64,000 nt of DNA from an uncultured bacterium (GCA_948467735.1 CAOKFN010000014.1:1-64000), one strand, 5' to 3'; counted from the first letter of the stretch, positions 26,388 to 36,816 are shown. Numbers and translations are program-made. Notes: a model not told the origin generated them from the sequence alone.

Positions 26388-28646
26388 TCACCCGTAATAT
26401 ATTTTCCCGGCCTCAATTCCCATTCCCCTCAGCCCCTCCCGCACCTCCTGCCTTACCGCGGCATTATGTATGGCAATAATAACTCTGTCAAAGGAATATC
26501 CTTTGATTTCCTCCGGGGATTTTACAGGGAGTCCCTCTGCCCGAAGCCTTTCATAATCCTTATCCACCCACAGCAGGCTGCTGCATTTGGCATACCTCTG
26601 CCCCGCCTGCTTCACGTAGTCCCGGCCCACCTTCCCGGCCCCGTAAATAACAATATTTCCCTGCAAAAGCTCCCACGGGCAGAAATATGTAATCCCGGGC
26701 TTTACATGGGTATGCAGATATCTGTTCCAGCCCGTGAGCCGCTTTCCCATCCTCGTTTTCCTAAACCTTTGGCACTTCTCCTTATACCGCATCGCCCTGC
26801 CGGATACTGCCATGGCATAATCCAGCGAATTTCCGTGATAAACTTCCCTCACATTGCTTCCGTCGCCCCAAAAATATATCTTCCTGAGCTGCTGAAAAGA
26901 AACAGGCGGTGCGAACTCAACCATGCTCTTTGTCCTCCCGCTGGAGGAAAACGGCATATGGCAGAAATACTCAGCAATCCTTGCGGGCGGATTTACCGCG
27001 GCAGCTTCCATATACTCTCTTGGGATATCGAGCCTGATATTGCGGCTTATATTATTTTGAATCAATGCCTTTTCCATACGGCATACATAATTCAATACAG
27101 CGTCCCGATATTCTGTGTAATGATACGCTTTGATTCTCTCCCCCTCCGCCTGCTCCAGCACAGGCAGAATTCTGCCGGCTTCCTCCCGATAGCCCTCCGT
27201 CTGCCCATGGGGCGCCCGGCATAAAAGCTCCAGCATATAGCTCCGTTCCAAGCAGCTTGGAAAAAAATTAAGGAAAACGCACTGCCCGTCTTCATGAATA
27301 CTATCCAATTTAAAAAAGAAATTTAGGACTTGGCCTTTATAAAAATTCCCTATTAACCGGGCAAGACATCTCTGCGTCAGCCCCGTGCCCGACAATTCAA
27401 CAAACGCAAATCTGCCGTCCGAGACGTCCACCTCCTGCTGTAGATATCTGACGGCAAGGTTCTTTTTTTCTGTCTGGCTCTTCACCAGATATTCCCTGAA
27501 TTCTTTCTTCTCCCGGAGCTGATCGCAGATATTTTCCCTTTGAACCCTCGATATCTGCCGCTCCCCTTCGCTTTCTCTCAAGCTCTCCGGCAGAAAAGTC
27601 CTCAGCGCATCCAAATGTAATTGAAAAACCTCCGCCAAATCATTCAGACTGAGAACTTCGTCCAGATTAGACCATTTCAGCAGCCTGTCAAAATCATCCA
27701 CGGAGCCTTCATACGAAGGCAGCCTCCACGCCTTTCTTGAGCCATATATGTAAAATGTCCGAATCGGATATTTCTCCGCCTGTATCATAAGGTCTGCAAT
27801 CTGCTGTAAAATCCATCCGTCCCGGGCCACGAAATAAAGCCTGTTAATCTCCCTTCTCACACTCTCCTTTAATACCCAGCCAATATAGGAATATAAAATC
27901 GGCCCGGCCAGCGAACATCCTATTTCATTGACTGTGTTTCCTTTTTTAAAGCTTCGCAGATACTTTGATATACCCACCGACACCTGATGGAATACACTTT
28001 TCTCAGGCTCTTCATACTCCTTCATTCCTTCCGGCACATAATGGACTGCCTCTATCCCCAGCTTGGAGGCGGATTCCACATCTGCATACACATTGTCGCC
28101 GTAATGCACCCAATCCGAGAAGCTTACACCTTCACATTCTTTTACTATCTGAAATAAACCTCCGCCTTTCGTCCTTCCATATTCCGATGATACATATATA
28201 GGGATATTCTGAAAAACAGCATCCGCCTTACATAAAATTTGACGTATCCATTCGCTGCTGAGATACATATCGGAAATCAACACAATATGTTCTCCCCTGC
28301 TTTTCAAGTCCTTTAACCGGCAGATATTCTCAGCAATTCCCAGCGCATTGTCATACTCCGTTTCCATTTCAAGCTTTTTCAGCTGTTCCTGCTGTACCTC
28401 CGAGATACAGGCAGTGGTCGCCAGCGCCTTATAGATATCATCCAATGTAATCTCCTGTTTTCCGTTTCCGCTTCCATGCAGCCTTGCCAATTCTTCCGCG
28501 CCCACCCGCAGCTCATAAAAATTTTCCGCAAAATAAGAAGGAAATCCGCCAATTTCCCGCACTCTTTCCCGCATCAGCATAAAAATACCCTTCGGCTCCG
28601 CGGTACAGCGTGTAATTAAGGTATCAAAAACATCAAAAGAATACAT
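26388..28646 (-). CDS. large HAD-like protein with C-terminal YGAG module
   Basis: Residues 1-190 carry a HAD phosphatase-type core: SFDVFDTLITR (motif I, nucleophile Asp and DxDT-like pattern), VLISDMYLSSEW (motif II Ser/Asp region) and HYGDNVYADVESASKLG (motif IV). A long middle part (about 230-620) of unknown fold follows with INRLYFVARDGWILQQIADL. The module ends the protein (about 660-750: NIVIYGAGKVGRDYVKQAG, VDKDYERLRAEGLPV, VIIAIHNAA). A related protein lies at 45111-47243 with the module at the other end. Such HAD proteins in glycan loci may trim phosphates or transfer a phospho-group; no direct evidence. Confidence 0.78.
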   Translation of the reverse strand: MYSFDVFDTLITRCTAEPKGIFMLMRERVREIGGFPSYFAENFYELRVGAEELARLHGSGNGKQEITLDDIYKALATTACISEVQQEQLKKLEMETEYDNALGIAENICRLKDLKSRGEHIVLISDMYLSSEWIRQILCKADAVFQNIPIYVSSEYGRTKGGGLFQIVKECEGVSFSDWVHYGDNVYADVESASKLGIEAVHYVPEGMKEYEEPEKSVFHQVSVGISKYLRSFKKGNTVNEIGCSLAGPILYSYIGWVLKESVRREINRLYFVARDGWILQQIADLMIQAEKYPIRTFYIYGSRKAWRLPSYEGSVDDFDRLLKWSNLDEVLSLNDLAEVFQLHLDALRTFLPESLRESEGERQISRVQRENICDQLREKKEFREYLVKSQTEKKNLAVRYLQQEVDVSDGRFAFVELSGTGLTQRCLARLIGNFYKGQVLNFFFKLDSIHEDGQCVFLNFFPSCLERSYMLELLCRAPHGQTEGYREEAGRILPVLEQAEGERIKAYHYTEYRDAVLNYVCRMEKALIQNNISRNIRLDIPREYMEAAAVNPPARIAEYFCHMPFSSSGRTKSMVEFAPPVSFQQLRKIYFWGDGSNVREVYHGNSLDYAMAVSGRAMRYKEKCQRFRKTRMGKRLTGWNRYLHTHVKPGITYFCPWELLQGNIVIYGAGKVGRDYVKQAGQRYAKCSSLLWVDKDYERLRAEGLPVKSPEEIKGYSFDRVIIAIHNAAVRQEVREGLRGMGIEAGKIYYG

Positions 28647-28649
28647 ATG

Positions 28650-30194
28650 TCAACTCCTGTGTACCACGTCTTCCAATGAAATAATCGGACATTTTACACT
28701 CTTTTTCAATTCTGCGGCAATATCGCAAAAGTCCGTTATTGCCGTCACCACTATTGCATCAATTTCTTTTGTGCCGTCCGGCTGCTTTTCCACTTGAAAG
28801 CTCCCATCCTTCCATGCAATTATTCTATCAATTCCATATACAGCCCGAACCTGACTGCCTGATAATTCCTGATACAGCCTTTCTCCCAATGCCCCGAAAC
28901 CATAGATTGCAACTCTGCGAATGCCCTTGTCCCACAAGTACTGCCCGGCCGTAATCCCGTTCTGATAATTCATAAACCAATCGTTCATTAATTGAAACTG
29001 ACGCCGAAGCTTATCTCTCTGTTTTCGCAGCCTATAATTTGTAATATTTCCACCCTCATCCAACGCTTGGGAGCATACGTCGCCAAGACTCACAAAACCT
29101 TTGTTGACCTCCTGCAGCTCTTTGACGATGTTTAATATCTTTTCCTGAAAATCATGCACATGATTAAAGTCGTTATTTCTTAATTCCCGGATCAAAGGCT
29201 GCCTGCCTATTTCATCATAAACCATGGGATGCTCTGTCCTCAGCATACCATCAAAGGCTTTTCCTTTCTCCTTATCTCCATCCGATTGGTCCATAAGATA
29301 AATGATTTGGAGCATTCCGCTATATCCGCAGGCGGCGTCTTTCATCATGCCCCTTTTTATGGCGGATATTTCTTCTTTCTGCGCCCGGGAAAATCTTTCC
29401 AGACTCAGCTCCGTCTGTCTCCTGAAATCTTCACGGTTTCTCACATAATTTCTCAGGCTGACGCTCTGCTCCGCCTGATTACATCTGTAATAATATAAAA
29501 TACAGCCCATGACCGTATATGTCTCAGCATAATAAATACTTTCACCAATTATCTGCATATCCACATAATATCTGGTCTCTTCCAAAACAATCCTATGTTC
29601 CAGCAATAACTGCCTTTTAACCGCCAAGCCCTGTATGCTGATCTCGGCATGCCTCAACAGCACATCCGCCGGATATTCCCGCCCATACTCCACACCTTTT
29701 ATATAATGGGTTTCTATCGTAAATCCCTCTTCGTCAACCGTCCTAAAAGGCGTCAGCACAATATCCGAATCACACTCTTCCAAAAAATCAAGCAGCTTTC
29801 CCAAAGCGTCAGAATCCACATAGTCGTCCGCATCCACTTCCTTGACATACTTTCCGACGGCATACCGTATTCCCAGATTCATAACGGAGCCCACCCCGCC
29901 GTTTTCCTTTTTAATGACTCTGTATATTTCGGGAAATCTGCTTTCGTATTCGGCGGCGGTTACTACCGAAGCATCCGTGGAGCCGTCGTCCACTGCCAAA
30001 ACCTCCAGACGGCCTCTGAACTTATCCGCCGCAAAAGAATCAAGGCATTGCTTCAAAAGCTTTGCTTTGTTATAAATTGGCACAATGATTGTCAGCAATG
30101 GAACCTTTATCATATTTTCCCTATCCTGCCCTTCCGATGATTTCTCCCATATTTTTATTCCCGGCTCGTATGTTTGCATTCCGAAACCGCTCAT
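28650..30194 (-). CDS. GT2 glycosyltransferase with C-terminal YGAG module
   Basis: The start at 30194 is chosen because ATGA overlaps the stop of the upstream fucosyltransferase gene and GGAG lies six bases before it; a later ATG at 30113 with AGGG is the alternative. The GT2 core begins LLTIIVPIYNKAKLLKQCLD, with AVDDGSTDASV and KEVDADDYVDSDAL (DxD). About 130 residues of helical sequence lead to the module (about 424-512: RVAIYGFGALGERLYQELSG, YGIDRIIAWKDGSF, DAIVVTAITDF). It is predicted to be cytoplasmic. Confidence 0.84.
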   Translation of the reverse strand: MSGFGMQTYEPGIKIWEKSSEGQDRENMIKVPLLTIIVPIYNKAKLLKQCLDSFAADKFRGRLEVLAVDDGSTDASVVTAAEYESRFPEIYRVIKKENGGVGSVMNLGIRYAVGKYVKEVDADDYVDSDALGKLLDFLEECDSDIVLTPFRTVDEEGFTIETHYIKGVEYGREYPADVLLRHAEISIQGLAVKRQLLLEHRIVLEETRYYVDMQIIGESIYYAETYTVMGCILYYYRCNQAEQSVSLRNYVRNREDFRRQTELSLERFSRAQKEEISAIKRGMMKDAACGYSGMLQIIYLMDQSDGDKEKGKAFDGMLRTEHPMVYDEIGRQPLIRELRNNDFNHVHDFQEKILNIVKELQEVNKGFVSLGDVCSQALDEGGNITNYRLRKQRDKLRRQFQLMNDWFMNYQNGITAGQYLWDKGIRRVAIYGFGALGERLYQELSGSQVRAVYGIDRIIAWKDGSFQVEKQPDGTKEIDAIVVTAITDFCDIAAELKKSVKCPIISLEDVVHRS

Positions 30195-31369
30195 ATCCTG
30201 CTCCAATCCGGCGGACATATATTGGTCAGGCGGCAGAAATTATCCCATTTCTTAGGCGCTATGACTATCCTGCCCTCATTGTCATTCAGCCATGCTCCCC
30301 ACCAGCTGAAAGAACTGTTTGCAATAATATTGTGTTTACATCTGCTCATCAAGTACATGTCATACCAATCTTCATAGTTCTGAAACATTTCCGAATCAAT
30401 ATAGACCGCGTCGTTCATATTCATCTTAAGATTTTCTTTACACCATAAAATATCATCAGAAAAGAAATAAAAACGCGGATTTTTTACCCTTTCCCTAATC
30501 ATCCGTATTGCCTGCGCATAATACTGCATGTCGCAGATTCCATCCATCCTTCTCTCGCTTTCAGCAAGATAATCTCCCCGTCTGATATGCACGCTTACGG
30601 AAACGCACCTCTTTATCTCATCCGCCAATAAGCGCAGCTGTTGATCCTCAGCCTCCGGAAATTCTAAGCATTCTAATAGGTCATGTCTGATTGCATCGGC
30701 ATACAAATACGTCTGGAAATACCCTTTCACTATTCCTCTCTTTATCCTTCCCCACTCCATCGATACGCCATACTGTACACATTGAGCAATATCTGGTTCT
30801 ATGTAGATATACCTTTCGCCCAAATTTTCTGCCTGCGAAACCCTGTCTTTCCTCATAAAATACTCGCAGGTATCATGGGAAGCATATCTTAAACAGCTGT
30901 TCCTGAATATTTTTCCAAGTTCAAACTTACGCATGTTTAAATAAGCATACTGTGTGATATCTGCCGCCGTCTTACATCCGTTATGCTCAAGATACTTTGC
31001 AAGCGCATATTGAAACAGCTGATTGCCCAGCCCTCCCGCATATTCCATTACCACACATCCGTCGTCAAAAGCCTGCTCTTCCTCTAAACATTTTCCCGTC
31101 TGCCCCGCTTTAAATTCCAAGAACTGTTTAATGCCATATTTGCTTTTCAATTCTTTTTCTGCCTGCTCCAAGCCTGTCTGCAGCGCAATCACTACCTTTC
31201 CCTTGAAATCGCTTAACATCTCCGGCGATACTATTTTTTTATCATGCAGAAGCGTCCCCCATTTTTCCTTATTGTTATCCACATAACAGATAATATCGCA
31301 TTTATTTTCATAGAAATAATAAGCCATACTGCCCCATCTGCCCGCGCCAAAAATTATCACCTTGTCCAT
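30191..31369 (-). CDS. YGAG module fused to GT11 alpha-1,2-fucosyltransferase
   Basis: Residues 1-92 are a typical module: KVIIFGAGRWGSMAYYFYEN, CYVDNNKEKWGTLLHDKKIV and GKVVIALQTGLEQAE. Residues about 105-390 are a complete GT11 enzyme: VVMEYAGGLGNQLFQYALAK, VSVHIRRGDYLAES (the family HxRRxD motif) and IIANSSFSWWGAWLND. It transfers fucose from GDP-fucose to a galactose-type acceptor in known family members; the acceptor here is unknown. It is the second fucosyltransferase of the locus, with the module at the opposite end from the GT10 enzyme. Confidence 0.9.
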   Translation of the reverse strand: MDKVIIFGAGRWGSMAYYFYENKCDIICYVDNNKEKWGTLLHDKKIVSPEMLSDFKGKVVIALQTGLEQAEKELKSKYGIKQFLEFKAGQTGKCLEEEQAFDDGCVVMEYAGGLGNQLFQYALAKYLEHNGCKTAADITQYAYLNMRKFELGKIFRNSCLRYASHDTCEYFMRKDRVSQAENLGERYIYIEPDIAQCVQYGVSMEWGRIKRGIVKGYFQTYLYADAIRHDLLECLEFPEAEDQQLRLLADEIKRCVSVSVHIRRGDYLAESERRMDGICDMQYYAQAIRMIRERVKNPRFYFFSDDILWCKENLKMNMNDAVYIDSEMFQNYEDWYDMYLMSRCKHNIIANSSFSWWGAWLNDNEGRIVIAPKKWDNFCRLTNICPPDWSRI

Positions 31370-31381
31370 AATGCACTTACT

Positions 31382-32560
31382 TTATAATTTTGTCCTTTCC
31401 GGGCATTCCCAGTAGATTTTTTCCTCCGGAACCCCTATCTGCGATAATAAACGTTTTATTTCTTTTACGGACTTCCTGTTCAGCACCGCAATCAATACCA
31501 TATCATACGCCAAATCTGGAATGATCTGCGGCGCGGCTATCTCACAATATTCACATTGATAATCTGCATAATGACTATCCGTCCATGCCGCCAATTCACA
31601 CTGACGATACTTTCGGATCTGGGTATAATAATCACACCCCACGGAACCTGCGCCATATAATATTATCTTTTTTCCAAACAGTCTCTCAATATGCGGGAAC
31701 CGATACACCTGAATCATTCTCTGCATGGAGCCTCTTTCCCTTGCCGCCAGTACACTCATCAATTCAATCAGGTAATAATCATCCACACATTGCTTTAAAG
31801 AGTCCCATATGCCATACCTTATAGACATTTCATGTAAAGAATGATGAAGGCATCCCATTTTCCCCATCATTGCAGTATTTTCATCATGGGACATGGATTT
31901 CTCCCGTATGGTATAATGATAATACACTTCTTTCGTCACATAAATTCTGCCGCATATCATGCAGTAATTGCAAAGACAAAGCAAATCTTCCCCAAAGCTC
32001 GAAAAATCCTCTATGGTACCATAGCTTTTTGTCAGCAGATCTTTTTTAAATAATTTGGACCATATACTGGGCGTCATATAATTCGGACTGCATCTGTCAA
32101 AAATTGCATCCTTTATAACATCGACTCTGTTTTCATCCGTTATGCAGATACTTCCTTCCTTTTTTACTTCCTGTATTTTCTGTCCGTCATTATAAAAAAA
32201 TCCGCTGTGAACCAAGTCAGCCTTGTACTCTATGAATTGTTGATATAATCTTTCATACATAACAGGCTCAATGTAGTCGTCGCCGTCCACAAAACCTATC
32301 AATTCGCCAGCAGCAGTCTCCAATCCGTTCTTACGCGCCCTGACCAAGCCCCCGTTCCTTTGATGAATCACCTTGATTCTGGGATCCTCCGCCCCTAATC
32401 TATCACAGACCTTTCCTGAATCATCTGTGGAACCATCATCCACGATGATAATTTCCAACAACGGATATGTCTGATCCATAATACTTCTAATACACCTTTC
32501 AACATAATCTTCCACATTATAAACCGGAACGATAACGCTGATCAGTTGGCTGGTTTCCAT
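31382..32560 (-). CDS. GT2 glycosyltransferase with C-terminal YGAG module
   Basis: 392 residues. The GT2 domain starts LISVIVPVYNVEDYVERCIR with VDDGSTDDSGKVCD and GFVDGDDYIEP. The module is at about 294-390 (KIILYGAGSVGCDYYTQIRK, WTDSHYADYQCEYCEI, MVLIAVLNRKSV and GVPEEKIYW). It has the EpsJ/WcaA-like core common in capsule loci. AAAGGCGG precedes the ATG. It closely resembles the enzymes at 34583 and 41194 in layout and length. Confidence 0.85.
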   Translation of the reverse strand: METSQLISVIVPVYNVEDYVERCIRSIMDQTYPLLEIIIVDDGSTDDSGKVCDRLGAEDPRIKVIHQRNGGLVRARKNGLETAAGELIGFVDGDDYIEPVMYERLYQQFIEYKADLVHSGFFYNDGQKIQEVKKEGSICITDENRVDVIKDAIFDRCSPNYMTPSIWSKLFKKDLLTKSYGTIEDFSSFGEDLLCLCNYCMICGRIYVTKEVYYHYTIREKSMSHDENTAMMGKMGCLHHSLHEMSIRYGIWDSLKQCVDDYYLIELMSVLAARERGSMQRMIQVYRFPHIERLFGKKIILYGAGSVGCDYYTQIRKYRQCELAAWTDSHYADYQCEYCEIAAPQIIPDLAYDMVLIAVLNRKSVKEIKRLLSQIGVPEEKIYWECPERTKL

Positions 32561-32573
32561 ATTTGTCCGCCTT

Positions 32574-34523
32574 TCAAATACACAAATAATGTGATAGTCC
32601 CCTCTTCTCTAACAGAGCAATAACCTCTCCTTGATTCTTTTCGCTCAGGCAGAGGACAATCCCGCATTCTTCTGATATAGGTATCTGTGATAAATATTTC
32701 ACTGGTTTTCCCTCTATTTCCTCCGGCCTGCTCTGCCCGTCGGTAACAATATACGCCTCTGCTTCCGGCAATAGCTTTCCATAACGGCGCGCTGACTCAC
32801 CCGCCCCATAAATATATATCCTTGCATATTCTTTACGGAAATCTTCCAGCGCACCGAAAAACAGTTTCTCCTTCAAATCTTGAAAACTATGAAGCTCTCC
32901 CCATCTCTGCCTAAAAAGAACACCGATCCGAGTCAGGTAATGCTGCATATTTACTTCGTTCATAGACGCATATTCCGCGCTCTCCACAATTCCCGAATAA
33001 AAGCCTGCATCCTGAGCCAGTAAAATCGGCAGAAACGGAAGATAACGGCTGTCTACCGGTTTCATGCCCTTTAATTTTTTTAAAATGCATCCGCGAATCC
33101 AAAAATTATCCGTTATCCGAAACGGCGGCAGCTGTGCGGAAATCCGGCATGTCAGCCCTAATCGCTTCACGATATCAAGAACGCCCTCAAACGCCCCGTC
33201 CCACCCCTTTCCATATTCGCCGAAATACTTTCCAAAATTAGGCTGGGGCGGGGCCAGAAAACCCAGCCTCGGCTGCCGGACAAACTGCGCCAAAACCCCG
33301 CACACATGTCCGCCATCTTTTATCAGATTCTCCCACACATGATAGAAATAAGACTTTCCAACACAGCTGGGAGAAACGTCCGACGACATATCCGCATCAT
33401 GCAGGACACATACAAAATCATAATCGCAGAAATCCGCAAGCAGCTCCGCAGTCCTGTCATAAGATACCTTTTTGCATTTCAGTCCCTGATTCTGATACTC
33501 TGTTAAAAGCTCGCTTCTCTCCGCAAAAATATGGACAGAAATATTTGACGGCAGCCCTGTCAGATATTCCGTCACATATTCCGCAGACCCGAAATATGAA
33601 ACCAATACCACCAGCGCCGTTTTTCCCTGAACACACAGCTTCTGCCCCGACGGAATTATATATTGAAGATGGAGGCTTCTCTGCAAATCCGTCATATTCA
33701 TGGTGCGGATCAAATTCTCCCATATCATGTCCACATCATAATCCGTTTCCCTGTCTATATAGTCAAGGGACTGGCGCAGATTCTCCTGCGTCTGGCATAT
33801 CAGACCATCCAACGTATTGTAAGAAAACGGCTGCCTCTTCAAAAACGGAAAGCCGCGCTTTCGGATTAATTCATAGGAAATAACCGCATACTGGAAATAA
33901 TTATTGACCGTATTCACCGTGGAATTGTTGGCGTCAATATCTGCCAGCACGTCATATGTATACCCTAAATCGGCAAAATAAGAGGTAAACCTTTCTTCAT
34001 GCAAAAAAATCACATTCTCAAAAGATTGATAAAAGGGCAGATTTTCCCAATACATACGGAACCGATTATCATGCAGCATTGTTTTTCGCACCACAAGAAA
34101 ATACGTCTGGATATATTCCGAAAATCCCCTTCTCCCGCCGCCCTTCACTTCCCCATGCTTGGCCAGTCCCCAAAAGTCCGCATTCTTTGCTTCCATCTGC
34201 CCAAACACTGTTTTCATAGGACAGAAAGGGCCAAAAAAAGAATCATTCGCCAGAATCAGTTCCTCATACCGCAGTACCCTCTCCCAGCCAATAAAACCGC
34301 ACAATGCCTCCTTAAAACCGCCTGCGTCAAAGCCAATATTTTCACGGTAGTAAATCTCGTCCGCATATTTCTCAAGAATTTCCGCGCCCCGGATCACTTT
34401 ATCCTCATTGCAGACAACTATCAGCGTATCCGCACAGGTCCGCAGCTCCCTCAGCATATATCCAATATACCGGTCAACAATTTTTTCCTTATCATATGTC
34501 AGATAAATACAAAGTCTTTTCAA
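32574..34523 (-). CDS. RgpF-like rhamnan synthesis protein with C-terminal YGAG module
   Basis: Residues 1-300 match the rhamnan synthesis F type: LCIYLTYDKEKIVDRYIGYM, YRENIGFDAGGFKEAL and LANDSFFGPF. A second segment (about 320-500) repeats the pattern with ALVVLVSYFGSAEYVTEYL and FVCVLHDADMSS, as in family members that have two glycosyltransferase-like halves. The module is at about 565-649 (RIYIYGAGESARRYGKLL, VTDGQSRPEEIEGKPVKYL). Translation appears to start at a TTG (34523) preceded by AAGGA. Rhamnose or a related deoxysugar is the likely donor sugar by family; dTDP-rhamnose genes are not in the window. Confidence 0.82.
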   Translation of the reverse strand: MKRLCIYLTYDKEKIVDRYIGYMLRELRTCADTLIVVCNEDKVIRGAEILEKYADEIYYRENIGFDAGGFKEALCGFIGWERVLRYEELILANDSFFGPFCPMKTVFGQMEAKNADFWGLAKHGEVKGGGRRGFSEYIQTYFLVVRKTMLHDNRFRMYWENLPFYQSFENVIFLHEERFTSYFADLGYTYDVLADIDANNSTVNTVNNYFQYAVISYELIRKRGFPFLKRQPFSYNTLDGLICQTQENLRQSLDYIDRETDYDVDMIWENLIRTMNMTDLQRSLHLQYIIPSGQKLCVQGKTALVVLVSYFGSAEYVTEYLTGLPSNISVHIFAERSELLTEYQNQGLKCKKVSYDRTAELLADFCDYDFVCVLHDADMSSDVSPSCVGKSYFYHVWENLIKDGGHVCGVLAQFVRQPRLGFLAPPQPNFGKYFGEYGKGWDGAFEGVLDIVKRLGLTCRISAQLPPFRITDNFWIRGCILKKLKGMKPVDSRYLPFLPILLAQDAGFYSGIVESAEYASMNEVNMQHYLTRIGVLFRQRWGELHSFQDLKEKLFFGALEDFRKEYARIYIYGAGESARRYGKLLPEAEAYIVTDGQSRPEEIEGKPVKYLSQIPISEECGIVLCLSEKNQGEVIALLEKRGLSHYLCI

Positions 34524-34582
34524 TATAAACGATTCCTTCCCATCGGCCGTTTGAGCGTTTCAATAGGGCCGGCTGATTATCA

Positions 34583-35773
34583 TCAATAAAATCCTTTTCT
34601 TTTCCTCCATACTATTTTTTCCGCCTTAACGCCGCCTTCCAATAACATCTCTTTCACTTTTTCCGCAGTTTTTTCATCGTTAATCCCTATGACAATATAG
34701 TCAAAATTCCTACGCAGTGCATCCTCCAAAGCCTCCACCGGCAGTCCGAACTTCTGCATCTCAATATAGTTCTTATCGGCCCATCCAACCACCTCCGCAT
34801 ATTCCATGCTTTGCAGGCACTTCCAATAGGAACGTCCCATTGTTCCGGCTCCATAAAGAACAATTTTACTATTTTGGGGGACGTCCTCATACGGAAACAA
34901 ATACGCGATTTCCCTCAAATCAAATCCAAACAGACTTTCTATGGCCGGACGCATAAAACATTTGACATAATAATCCACCTGAGCCTTCATTTTATGTTCC
35001 AGCCCGATTTTCTTTACTTCTGCCATAAGATAGTTTTTCAACCGAAACAGTTTTTCAAATACATCCAGCCCATAGGTATGATTGGCCGAGCCGCAGCGCT
35101 GTATATAGTGATACCAAGCTTGATTGATTATTGCTATTTTGTCTGCCCTCGCCGCCAGCACATATACTATCGCTCCGTCCTCTCCCAAAGTCAGTTGTAT
35201 ATCCATATTTTTTATCGCTTTTTCTATTTTTGCGCTGCAAAACAATTTATTACAGACAGACGCTGTCAACCCTTGTATGCCCGCATTTATGTCATATGCC
35301 GCTCTTGGCAGTATGTCCCTTCGTATAGACTCTTTTTCATATACTCCTTCCAATACACTGTCTAATATAACTTTTTTTTCTTTCTCCCATTCATAAATCA
35401 ATCCTGATGTAACCATGTCAGGCTTTTCTTTCATATAAACAGACATCATATGCTCATACATATTATGCTCAATCCAGTCGTCCCCGTCTACAAATGCAAT
35501 AACTTCACCTTCTGCAATCTCTACTCCCGACTTTCTTGCGGATACCACCCCCTGATTTTGTTTATGGCACACTCTTATCCGTCTGTCTTTTAAAGCGTAT
35601 GTATCGCAGATTTCTCCGGAACCGTCTGTGGAACCGTCATCAATCAGCAGAATCTCCAAATTATCATATGTCTGCCCCATAACGCTTTCAATACACCTGC
35701 CTAAATAGGGGGCAGTATTATATATGGTTATAATGACCGTCAGCAGGATATCGCTTTTGAACATATCTTTCAT
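34583..35773 (-). CDS. GT2 glycosyltransferase with C-terminal YGAG module
   Basis: The open frame begins at a GTG (35803), but the ATG at 35773 with GGATGG seven bases ahead is the better start. The GT2 core reads LLTVIITIYNTAPYLGRCIE, LLIDDGSTDGSGEICD and AFVDGDDWIEHN. The module at about 298-392 reads KIVLYGAGTMGRSYWKCLQ, GWADKNYIEMQKFGLPV and DYIVIGINDEKTA. It is cytoplasmic, with no membrane segments. Confidence 0.85.
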   Translation of the reverse strand: MKDMFKSDILLTVIITIYNTAPYLGRCIESVMGQTYDNLEILLIDDGSTDGSGEICDTYALKDRRIRVCHKQNQGVVSARKSGVEIAEGEVIAFVDGDDWIEHNMYEHMMSVYMKEKPDMVTSGLIYEWEKEKKVILDSVLEGVYEKESIRRDILPRAAYDINAGIQGLTASVCNKLFCSAKIEKAIKNMDIQLTLGEDGAIVYVLAARADKIAIINQAWYHYIQRCGSANHTYGLDVFEKLFRLKNYLMAEVKKIGLEHKMKAQVDYYVKCFMRPAIESLFGFDLREIAYLFPYEDVPQNSKIVLYGAGTMGRSYWKCLQSMEYAEVVGWADKNYIEMQKFGLPVEALEDALRRNFDYIVIGINDEKTAEKVKEMLLEGGVKAEKIVWRKRKGFY

Positions 35774-35829
35774 CTGTCTACCATCCGTTTTATTCCTCTG
35801 CACAGAATATAAATCTATTTTTTACTATA

Positions 35830-36810
35830 TCATTCCACCATATGCCGATACTTCCTATCGACGAAGATACCGTTATATCTATCGTTCATATACAACAGAT
35901 ATCCCTCTGCTGTCAGCAGATCAACGATTCTCTGATAATACCCATCCTTCTCCGGATATCCGGCATTCAATTCCACAATCATAATCTTAGGGCGGTATCT
36001 CTGGAAATCCAGCGCGCTCAACGCCTCCAAATCATACCCTTCAATGTCTATGGAAAGCAGGTCGCACATTCCCTCCCCCAGTAGTTCAAATACTTCGTTG
36101 ATATGAATCGCGGGAACCGTTACTTCCTTGACAATGGGATATTCCGCCCAATCCTTATTTTCTTCCACATGATTCCTTACCAGCGATGACAGTCCCAGCG
36201 ATTTGCTGATATGAAATGTCACTTCCGTGTCATCCCCCGCATAAACCGCTTTGTTTATAATAGTATCCCTCTCCCTTACTCTTGCTATATTGTCTATCAA
36301 GTCAGGATTAGCTTCAACCAGAATTCCCGACGCGCCTCTCTTATAAAAATAATAGGTATTATTTCCGGAGACAGGATCACATACGCCCAGCTCAATATAC
36401 CTCATTGAACCGTAAGATATTTTCAGCTTGTCACGAAGCATGTCAACCAAATAATCTTCCCCTTCCGAATAAGATACCCCTTTCAGCGGTTCGATTCCCC
36501 ATAATAGATTATACTCTTTTTCATGAGCAAAAACCTTTATGTATTCCTCCTCTATCCCCATTCTTTTTAAAGATTCTATGATTTCCGAGGCGTATATTGA
36601 GGATGTAATAAGGATGTAATCAAACGCGCCGGACAGCCTTTTTGCCGCTAATTCTTCCAGCAGTATTATCTTCTCTCTCTTTTCGGCCGACAGCGCTGCG
36701 GACTTCTCTTTATCCGCATCACAGTACCCGACAATATCATACATTTTTTCAAGCGCCTTTTGATGCTTTATACAGCTTTTTCCCAATCCATATATTACCA
36801 CTTTATCCAT
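35830..36810 (-). CDS. YGAG module fused to FkbM-family methyltransferase
   Basis: The N-terminal module (about 1-95) reads KVVIYGLGKSCIKHQKALEK and GYCDADKEKSAAL. Residues about 120-320 are a FkbM methyltransferase: YIELGVCDPVSGNNTYYFYK (SAM-binding glycine region), GILVEANPDLIDNI and LSIDIEGYDLEALSALDF, the family signature. In glycan loci FkbM enzymes O-methylate sugars using S-adenosylmethionine. It lies between a GT2 gene and a radical SAM gene with only 6-26 base gaps. Confidence 0.87.
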   Translation of the reverse strand: MDKVVIYGLGKSCIKHQKALEKMYDIVGYCDADKEKSAALSAEKREKIILLEELAAKRLSGAFDYILITSSIYASEIIESLKRMGIEEEYIKVFAHEKEYNLLWGIEPLKGVSYSEGEDYLVDMLRDKLKISYGSMRYIELGVCDPVSGNNTYYFYKRGASGILVEANPDLIDNIARVRERDTIINKAVYAGDDTEVTFHISKSLGLSSLVRNHVEENKDWAEYPIVKEVTVPAIHINEVFELLGEGMCDLLSIDIEGYDLEALSALDFQRYRPKIMIVELNAGYPEKDGYYQRIVDLLTAEGYLLYMNDRYNGIFVDRKYRHMVE

Positions 36811-36816
36811 TTTTCT

